Source: Pochonia chlamydosporia 170 (lineage: Eukaryota > Ascomycota > Sordariomycetes > Hypocreales > Clavicipitaceae). From it: DNA of 64,000 nt. Position numbers and translations under genes: made by a program. The first letter of the stretch is position 1. Each line of letters begins with the position of its first letter. The stretch spans positions 248,001 through 312,000 of the forward strand of contig NC_035792.1 of assembly GCF_001653235.2 (NCBI RefSeq), read 5' to 3'. Positions 55,848 through 64,000 of the stretch are shown here, piece by piece. The notes beneath the pieces are model-generated. The model saw nothing but the letters and a program-made list of their open reading frames with translations, ran no database searches and was not told the origin of the DNA.

Positions 55848-58800
55848 TTATGATGATGCCTTAATTGCCTGACTGCCCAAACTCTTCTGTGGGCTCAAGC
55901 CGCCGAGCCCTTCGCTTAGTTTCTTGGTGACCATGTCAGGATCAGGCTCGTCTGTCCCGACGAAAGTCCAGCTCTCTTCGGTGTCTTCATCTTCTTCAGC
56001 ATCCGGCTGGCCATTCTGTTTAGCCTTACGTTTGATGAGACTCTTTGCATATTCGAGATCGCGGTATATGTTTTGAATGGCAGTGTCAACCCCCTTATCC
56101 TACATGATTGTTAGTTTCCAAGCCGCAGAATATTGTTGAAACAGTGCAGTGCATACCTTGCGAATCTGCTCTCCAAGCACACGAGCCTTTACAATCATTC
56201 GCTCGTTTCGCGTCACCTGCCACAAAGCTCTGCCAAAACTGTTGGCACCCCATCGCCTCAGGCCAACGCCGACACCGAGATCCTCAACTCGGCTCGCAAA
56301 GAAGAATTGGTCGCCAAAGAACGGCCGAATGATTGTCGGAATACCTGCTCGCAAACTGGCGCCGGTTGTTCCTGAACCACCGTGATGGGCTGCGGCATCA
56401 ATTTGTCGGAACAGCCAGTCATGTGGCGCAGACTTGATGACGAAGATTTCAGGCGGCATTTCTGGCTCATCAGGTCTCGGCTTGGCAGGATCATCCTTTG
56501 GTGAAATTCGATCTGACCAACCCTTGGACAAAATGCAACGAACATCGGCTTTGAGGACGGCATCAATGACTTCTTGCGTCATCTTGGCAGGGTCATTCAC
56601 AATGATGGAGCCGAAACCCACATACACAAGTTTCTTTCCATCGTCCTTGGCCCTTTTGATGAAGTCGGACAGTTCCTTCGGAGGCTCGTATTCACCACCC
56701 TCATCCAGGAACCAGTACCCCGTGACTCTAATCCAGTCCGAAAAGTCGAGCGGTGGAGCAACGACGCTGGGACTGAAATTGTAGAGAAAAGGTACTTTGT
56801 TGGGCTGCATCTTCTCCAAACTCGTGTTGGGAAGACCAAGTGTCTTGTTGCGCCAACGGTTGACTTGTTGCGCTGTAGCTTTCCAGAAAATGTTGTCAAA
56901 CATGACATAAGTCATGTAGTTGTAAGCACCGCCCATCTTGTGCTCCGGCATGATAAAGGCGTGCGGATACGCTCGGGTCCTGGTCCAGGGCATAGTGAAA
57001 GCCCTGAAGTATGGGATACCCAGCTTCTCCGCAATGTGAATACCAGCCATTGCCGAAGGCGACTCGATGAGGAGCTCTGAACCCAGGCATGCTTGGTATG
57101 CAGAATCAAGCAATTCATCGAGCCAGCCTCGGAATGCCGAATTGGCTTCTCGAAGGAATGAGATGGTAAAGGTGCCATTCTCAATGCACAGCCGCATGAG
57201 CTCGCCAGGGTCACCTTCAACTTTAGCAAACTCAATGCCATGAGACTCGATCCACCCTTGAAACTCGGCGTGGGTGGCAATTCGAGGCTTATGCCCTTCT
57301 GCCAGTAGACCTTTGCAAAGAGCAATGTATGGTTGAACGTCCCCCCTGGACCCAATAGTCAGGCATGTAATCTTCATCGGCTGCGGCGGTTTGAAGTTGA
57401 GGAACGAGCCGTCCGTCTCGTCCATGAGAATCGTAGGGGCGTTTGGTTGGGAGTCTGCTTGCTGAGGGGGAAGAATCTCATGCTGGGGGAAGTCTTCCTG
57501 TCTAGCTGACTTGAGAGCGTCTCGTTCGGCCATGGCTTGGTCTTCTTCCTCATGGTCTTCTTGGTGAAGGATGCCTGCTTCTCTGAGGTAACGGTTTGTC
57601 TCCAGGCTTTGCAGCAAGGTCACAGTACAGTCATCACGTACATCGACCTGGCTAAACTCAAAGAAGAGTTCCTCGTGCCCACGAATTACGATGGTGAGAC
57701 CAGAATACCCAAGTCGAAAACCTTTCTCCTTATGAGCGGTTTCAATATCCTTGAGTGGAAGAATCAACTTCGTTCTTGTGCCGGGAAGTAGGCTGCGGAA
57801 GCAAAACGACCTGTCACTGATGTAAATTTTGCCATACAGAGGCAATACCCGAATAATACACCCAAAGTAAGTCGCTTGAAGCTTTTCAGATTCGGGTAGA
57901 GCAAAATGAGCCCTGAATCGCTCCATAGAAGTCTGAATCTTGCCGTCAGAGTCCTCTTCGAGTTCGTCCTCATCAGGTCGAAGTCCGGCCGGTTCTCCAT
58001 AGTGCTTACGACCTCCCTTCCACATTCCTGAGACCTTTTCAACGTATCCCATAGATTCCGTTGCAAGAAGGGAGCTCATTCGCTTGCTTGTTTTATTCAA
58101 GTAGTCAGCAAACGCACCAGCACGCTGCAAAGGGTATGATCCCATCTTGGTGATACTCTGGAGCGTAGGAGTCGTCGACCGGGGTCCCATTCCCTGCCCA
58201 TGATATCCAAGTTGACCCATGTGTCCCGTTGTAGCCGCATGCTTCATGCTCATCGACTCTGCGGGAATGGACGATTCCGACTCTCTGTGTAATTCCTCCT
58301 CTTTGGCGTCCGTGGACTGACTGGAGGCATCCGATCGGCGCATCGTTGGACTGTGAAACACTTCGCTACCCTTCAAGATTTGACTCGCTGAAGGGTCTTC
58401 GGTGGCCACGGAGATGGTCAAGTTGGAGAAACTTGGGTCTTCAGTGGATGACTGTAGATTTGAGTCGGATGATTCCATTATATGCCTGTCCTTCTTTTCA
58501 TCCCCACGTCGTGTGCTCTGTGTTCTTCGATGACCACTGAAACTCCTTCTAGGGCTTTGCTCACGTATCATGCTGGACACTTCATGGCTTCGCCGCCCCA
58601 TATGCCGGATGGCATCCAAGCTGGTTCTCGAGGAGCACTCCATGCTGGCTCGCGGGCTAGGGTTCGCCGAATGAGGTGACATGGGAGAAAGAGTAGCTTT
58701 AACGGACTCAGGTAGCTTGGCAGTTCGGATCTTATCGACGTGGATGCTTTGGTGAGTAGGCGCCTTTGCTGGATGTGGTGAGATCTGGCGGGACGGCTGG

Positions 58801-60448
58801 CTACTGGAGTGCTGCTTAGGCTGTTGCAGGTGTTGTAATTCTTGCTCAGCAATGACCTTTCCGGGGGTTCTGTTGTTGGATGAAGCACCATCGACCAAGA
58901 TTTTCAACACATTGATGGCCTCCTTTCCGAAGTTGAAGAAGGAAAAGAAGTACTGCAAAATCTGTCAGCTAAAGTTCCTACCGGCCGCGTTTAGAAACAC
59001 CCAAAATACGAACCTCATCAATGGCATATGTTTCATCGTTATCAATTACTCGAATCTTGCACGTCTCCGAAAATTCCATCATCTGAGTTTCTTCAACATC
59101 AATAATATTGTCGATTGGTAGTGAAATTTTGACACTGTCGCCCTCGTTGTGACTCCGGAATATAACCCGTTGCAGGCTCTTGACCCACTCCTTGGCGCTT
59201 GGAGCACTATCGGCCCTGAAATTGTAAGTCCGATGGCTGGTGACAACGTTGAAATGCAGGCCGTCTTTGTCTGTGTCTACCACGTTGGCCGAAATGCCAA
59301 ATCTCAAGTCAATTTGGCCGTGAGGGAAGTAAAGATTGGTGGAGTCCCGGTAGTACGATAGAACATCACCCTTTAAGCGGAACCAGTATCGATGATACTT
59401 GGGATTGCGCTTGCCACTCTTCGATAAGTAGCCAGACTTGGCCACGACGTGCTGTTTTTGTTTAGCGCGTGCAACAAAATGGAATGGCTTGACTTTTGGG
59501 TAGAGAGCTTACAGCCTTTTTGGGAAGATACGCATAAAAGCAAATGTGCTTTGCCGTGATATAGAGAAAGCCCTGAAGGAGCACACTCTGTAATAACCAA
59601 CAAGGGTATTCTGAGACAAGATTGTTAGCCACGAATCACCATCTTGGAGTATGATGGTGCGACAATTTACCTTCTATGACCTGCTCGGGCTCTTCAAACT
59701 CAAAAATTTCCATCAGCCGTTTTGCCAATGCAGAGGCCTCATCACTATCATCACTTCCACCTAGATCGCTAGATTTTCTCTCCAAATCGAAGCTAGGTCT
59801 GCTGGCTACCTCAGCCCTCGCCCGAAGCATTCGGCTCATTACTGGTGCAAGTCTGTTGTCTTCCTTCTCTAAAGCTACTGTTGACGTTGCAAGGTCGACG
59901 GTCTCCTGAGCTTCGTCGGACGAATCTAAAGGAGGAGCGGACAGCCGACTCACTTCTTTCTTTTTGCCTTTCCGTTTCGGCAGCGTAGAGAGCGATTTCA
60001 GCAATCTGTGGCCGGATGATAGCCTCTTCTTATGACCTCGTCTCGCGTCCTTATCTCGTGGTGGAAGTATCACAGTTTGGGAAAGATCCTGGCTACCACT
60101 GGAGCTTTTCAAGTTCTCACTATCTTCCTCGTCGCTGCTGCCGTCGTCGAAGCGAGTGTTGAAGTCTACTCTCGAGCCTGCTGCTGCTATGAGACCGAAT
60201 ATGCTTTGGTTCATATTCACCGACATGGCTCGACCGCGTTGTGAGGCCGGGTCATTAGGGGAGTCCTCATCATCACTGTCGCCATGTTTCAGAGGCTCCG
60301 GAAGATCGAGGGAGGTCGCCGAGGGATCATCGCGTCGTTTTTTTTGGAGTTTCCGACTGACACGCCTCTGGCCGCCACTATCTTCACCTCCAGTAGACAG
60401 GCGTGACCCGCCGCCGCTGGTGGGCGACATGGGCGGGAAACTGTCCAT
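55848..60448 (-). CDS. ATG26: Sterol 3-beta-glucosyltransferase ATG26, 5 exons, 1,453 aa
   Basis: UDP-glucose:sterol glucosyltransferase of the UGT51/ATG26 class, which makes steryl glucosides and in some fungi aids peroxisome autophagy. Exons 60448-59671, 59610-59513, 59451-59014, 58952-56157, 56099-55848. Domain order: Ser-rich low-complexity N-terminus; first GRAM-like segment ([20 protein letters not shown]); PH domain ([19 protein letters not shown] ... WVKSLQRVI); disordered Ser/Pro linker (about residues 450-710); second GRAM ([20 protein letters not shown]); and the GT28-type catalytic domain from [17 protein letters not shown] to the UDP-binding [20 protein letters not shown]. The last exon ends with an acidic tail ([19 protein letters not shown]). 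Intron 3 uses donor GTTCGT, which is slightly unusual. Length and order match the family, and catalytic residues are present. Confidence 0.9.
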
Positions 60449-63044
60449 GGAGTTGACGTGACGGTGGAGACGGAGGTTTCGATCGAAGTATCGGGTATTG
60501 GTTGTTGAGAAGGAAGAAGGCTGCGTCGAGTTGCAGCTTGCGCCGGCAACTGAAGGTTGCTGCTGGTGGTATGGATGTCCCGGCGCCGTAGTATTCCGGA
60601 ATGGCGGAGCTGGGCGTTCGTCGACGGCAAGGCGTTATGTTGTATACTTAAGCTGAGACAGATGGAGAGAGCCAGCGTGATGCCAAGGTCGATGAACACA
60701 GAGGCATACGCAGCTTTGCCCGCAAGATTCAGGGCAAAGATGAAAGTGCAAGGAACGTCGAGATAATTTTTGAGAGGTTGGCGCCAAAGTTTTGAGGTTT
60801 GTGTGGTTGAGCACAAGCAGACCTGGCTTTGACTTTGGATGTTATGCAATCGGGCAGGCACCTCCAGGCCACAAAGCGTAAAGTCCAGCAACATGGAAGG
60901 GAGGTAAGTACCTTGTAACTTTGGACCAGGAGCAGAGCACCACGAGCTCTGATAAGTCGATAAGCAGGGGCAAGAACACGTCAAGTGGGTATCAAGCTCT
61001 GATGGTGGGGAGGGAAGGAGCAGGGGAGCTGGCACTTGCTTGCTCAAGTCGGGTGTGGTCTCACCACCAAGCCAAACAAACTTCAGGGTCGAGTCTGTTC
61101 GTCTGGACCTCATGTTCACTTGCACCTTGCGAATGACAACCACACAAACTCAAGAACACATGCCGCTCATGCTGTATATTCTAGCGTCGACAAGTCTGTG
61201 AAATTACTTTCAAGGTTTGGTGCTGCTTGACGCTTTGTTCTGCGCCCTAAGCCATTAGCCCTTCTTTCTGCCTAACTTTCTTGGCGAGACCACAACGACA
61301 CACCACAATTCATTTACCTCACACCGAACAGAGAGCGGCACTATACCACAAAAGCCGAGCAGCCTGATGTCGGCAGAACGACAATAGTATGGGCACTGAT
61401 CTCTGTCAAGTGTTTGTCTATTCCAACAAGGTGTTGGGGGATGTGGAGCAATATTAGCGCCTACCACAATGCTGGAGGCTGTGAGAATCTGGGGCCGTCA
61501 TGGTTCCGCCACAAGGTGGATGCCCCAACAGAGAGCAGCCAGAGCAGTTGAGTCTATTCTACTGTGTGAGCAGCCGCACAGAAGTCTGGCGACGCAGTGT
61601 GGATGCTGGCTGGTGACCTTCACATCAAACCAGTCTCAAACCCCAAAATATCATCGGCTTGCCACATCAGTCAGCACAAGGAACCTAGGAAGATCACTTC
61701 ATCGGCTCGTCTGATTGACGGGGATGAGGCGCCGGCTTTATCCCCCATAGTCCTGATGTTGAGCATGTTTGGATGTCGCCGAATGGAGCGCTGAAGTCCT
61801 CACCTATGACGTGTTGTGATATCAGAGCATGAACATGGAGACCATGGCATCGGTGGATGCGAGTTCACAGCGCACCGCTCACGAACGAACGTATTACAGA
61901 ATGACAATGAATGAATTTGCGTGCCGGTTCACTCTTCCTATGAATTGTCGACCTTACCTCCACGGCACTGGAGTCTCTCTACAGGTCCTGTCGTTCAAGT
62001 GGTGCGACGAACATGGTGGTCACATGCCAACTTGACAACCGATGTGCAGACTGGACAGCACAACTTGAGACGTGACCTGACCCATGCGCCATCACATCGT
62101 CGAGCCGCATGACCAAGACCACCCGAACGGCCTGATCTCTACCTCAGTTTCAGCGGCCAGTCATACTGCAGTCGCCCAGTTTGAGGGTGTATTGTCATCC
62201 TGGGTTGGCATGCAGCAACCCCAAAATGCACCATTTCTGGCATTGTTCATGAAGCACGCGGCACGTGGGTCCAAGGGGAAGGCCACTTCTCCAGGCTGTT
62301 TATTCCAATCTCAGTGGTTCCATTGATGCGGGAGTATTCTTCTTTTGGGCTCACATAATCCTCGACTCAATGGCTACCGCAAATCTTCCTTGAGAAAAAG
62401 TCACGGCTCGTGCTGTTGTGAGCACTAGTGTCCTATGCATTGTGGCACAAGTTGCGTCTTCGTCGTGTGACAGCAATGGGCACTGTTCCCAAGACATTGG
62501 CGACTGTCACAAGCATGATATAATGACCGACTGCTGCCAAATCAATTGGTAACTATGTGCGGCTGTTACAAAAGCGCAGCCATTATACGCCGCCTGTTCC
62601 ATCTTACCAACTCCATCTTTTCGGCAAACAACGAAGCCCGAGTATTCCAACGTAAATCATCGCATCGCCTCTTGCTATTCGCAAGCCCATCGCCAAAAAT
62701 AAGCAATAACCTTACTTGTTTGCCAAAATAACGACGCCAAGCCAGCTTGACGTCAAATGTAAGCTTAAGTGGGCTGTGTCAAAGGGCCCTACACATACCA
62801 GGGACACTATTTGGGTATCGCTAACAGATCTTTGTTCCAGTTTGTTGTCGATCACTACGATACAGCCAATTGGTGGTAGATTGCCAAGACCTGAACAGCG
62901 ATCAGTGCTAATCGGGCCATAGACGAACTTGAGGCTGCAGTGGCGACGAAGCATTTAAGAGGGAACCGTTTCTCAACATTCTACATTGAATTTGTGCCTG
63001 GTAGCTTCTAACTGCGTTATTCTTTCATCGTTTCTTGCATCAAA
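60449..63044. other. 2.6 kb: ATG26 promoter side, no gene seen
   Basis: A 284-codon minus-strand frame (61143-60289) overlaps ATG26 exon 1 in another frame and has no domain; it is judged a shadow. The remainder has only short frames. Confidence 0.5.
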
Positions 63045-63678
63045 ATGGACGCTAAACTTAGTATTCCTACTGCTCCCGCCTCCTCCCAAGGATGGAAAAC
63101 ATTCGTCGGACTTCGCATAACCATTATCGTTTGCAGCGTCTTGGTTCTTGCTCTCACTGGTCAGCCAGCATCGACTAACAATGTCATTCCGCTGCTCTTC
63201 CTCGGACCTCCGGTACATCTCCCATCAGAACAGTTGCAAGCGTACAGGAACAAATTCTAACAAAATGCAGGCCGGTCTCTCAATCATATGGTCCACAGCG
63301 GACGCATTATCCTATGTCTTGCGGCGTACCCATCGGGGCATAACGCCTGGTGCCCGCGTGGGCATGGACCTGATCATCTCGCTCGCCTACCTTTCCCTCG
63401 AGATTGTCAACGGACTTCTGGAGACGGCCTGGACAGACGAGGAGTATCCCTCGAACCTGAAGGAAGCAGATCGCATCCACGCCATGGTTTCTGCGGCGCT
63501 TGCTTTTGGCGGGATTGCGACGTAGGTAACTTCTTGCTTTGGGCTGGAAAGTGTACTGACTCACGTGGGTAGAATTATTCACATTGGCCTTTTCATAGTG
63601 GCATGTGTGGAAACGCATCGCGAGAATACAGAAGTCAAGGTGCTGAGGGCGAATGCTTTGGCTCTTAACGATATGTAA
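63045..63678 (+). CDS. Small four-helix membrane protein, 3 exons, 174 aa
   Basis: Exons 63045-63212, 63271-63521, 63573-63678; introns 58 and 51 nt, the first with a TTCTAAC branch. The frame closes at 175 codons. Four hydrophobic segments: FVGLRITIIVCSVLVLALTG; LLFLGPPAGLSIIWS; GMDLIISLAYLSLEIV; AMVSAALAFGGIATIIHIG continuing into LFIVACVE. The arrangement (N-terminal R followed by a long helix, then DR-like loops) resembles the MARVEL-like small fungal membrane proteins, but no signature residue proves this. No signal peptide. It looks intact and is close to the window end, with no partner gene visible. Confidence 0.7.
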
Positions 63679-64000
63679 TGGCGCCTTTCGACGGAGAGGG
63701 CCATGGAATTGTTGACAATGGGAATGGGCTGTAATGAGACTGAGTATAATGACGATGATACAGAGTCGGCTACATGGAGAGGTTTAATACGAATACATGA
63801 ATGTAATGTTTAATGGTAGGTCAAACGACAAAGTTTCCAACTTATATGACTTTAATGTAGAGGACTTATAAGTGACAAATAAGCTAATCTAACTCGAGTA
63901 GCTAGATGTTAAGAATCTGAATACATTTTGCCTGACAGTTTGCACGTTTTGAAGTCTGTTGTAATGTGAAGGTCACGCCAAGGTGGTGCTGAGGTTGTAG
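63679..64000. other. 3' flank to window end, 322 bp
   Basis: AT-rich sequence following the membrane-protein stop; nothing recognised. Confidence 0.5.

Noticed and set aside
60289..61143. 284-codon minus-strand ORF upstream of ATG26
   Set aside because: It overlaps ATG26 exon 1 in another frame, has no domain, and a Ser/Thr/Leu composition typical of a shadow.

Overview
The window is nuclear DNA of a filamentous ascomycete, most likely a sordariomycete and plausibly Hypocreales. The evidence is intron-dense genes with 45-65 nt GT-AG introns and CTAAC-type branch points, fungal-specific families, and repeat remnants whose stop codons look like C-to-T (RIP-type) mutation. No rRNA, tRNA or CRISPR was found. 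Gene models were spliced by hand; lengths are given only where the exon sum closes the frame.

0.2-15 kb: a MYND-finger protein; two head-to-head cytochrome P450 genes (left one intact apart from a missing AG acceptor, right one a pseudogene); a fructosamine/ketosamine-3-kinase-like gene; an aminoglycoside-phosphotransferase-fold gene; and an ADP-ribosylglycohydrolase.

15-20 kb: small secreted protein genes. One is an eight-cysteine hydrophobin-like gene with four 20-bp repeats ending next to its ATG; another is a five-exon cysteine-rich secreted protein visible only after splicing. Between them lies a frameshifted PAP2 phosphatase.

20.3-26 kb: an accessory island. It holds a 2.7-kb AT-rich element with 74-bp terminal inverted repeats, a RIP-damaged 5' fragment of an ORF that may be DUF3435/FluG-like, and a kinase-like gene broken by a 23-bp tandem duplication. 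Related short repeats sit at both edges.

26-40 kb: a C2H2 transcription factor, an AhpC/TSA-type peroxiredoxin-like protein, three unrelated polytopic membrane proteins, and the most striking gene: a 762-residue protein joining an N-terminal CrtC/AttH (double-lipocalin, Diels-Alderase-like) domain to a C-terminal polyprenyl diphosphate synthase with both Asp-rich motifs. It suggests an isoprenoid chain made and then hydrated or cyclised by one polypeptide. No terpene cyclase or prenyltransferase is adjacent, so a full gene cluster is not demonstrated.

40-64 kb: mostly housekeeping. A TAP-type alpha/beta hydrolase that has lost its nucleophile serine and carries a nonsense codon, a GNAT acetyltransferase, an SDR, the complex I GRIM-19 subunit, a hypothetical protein, a dienelactone hydrolase, the autophagy-type sterol glucosyltransferase ATG26, and a small membrane protein.
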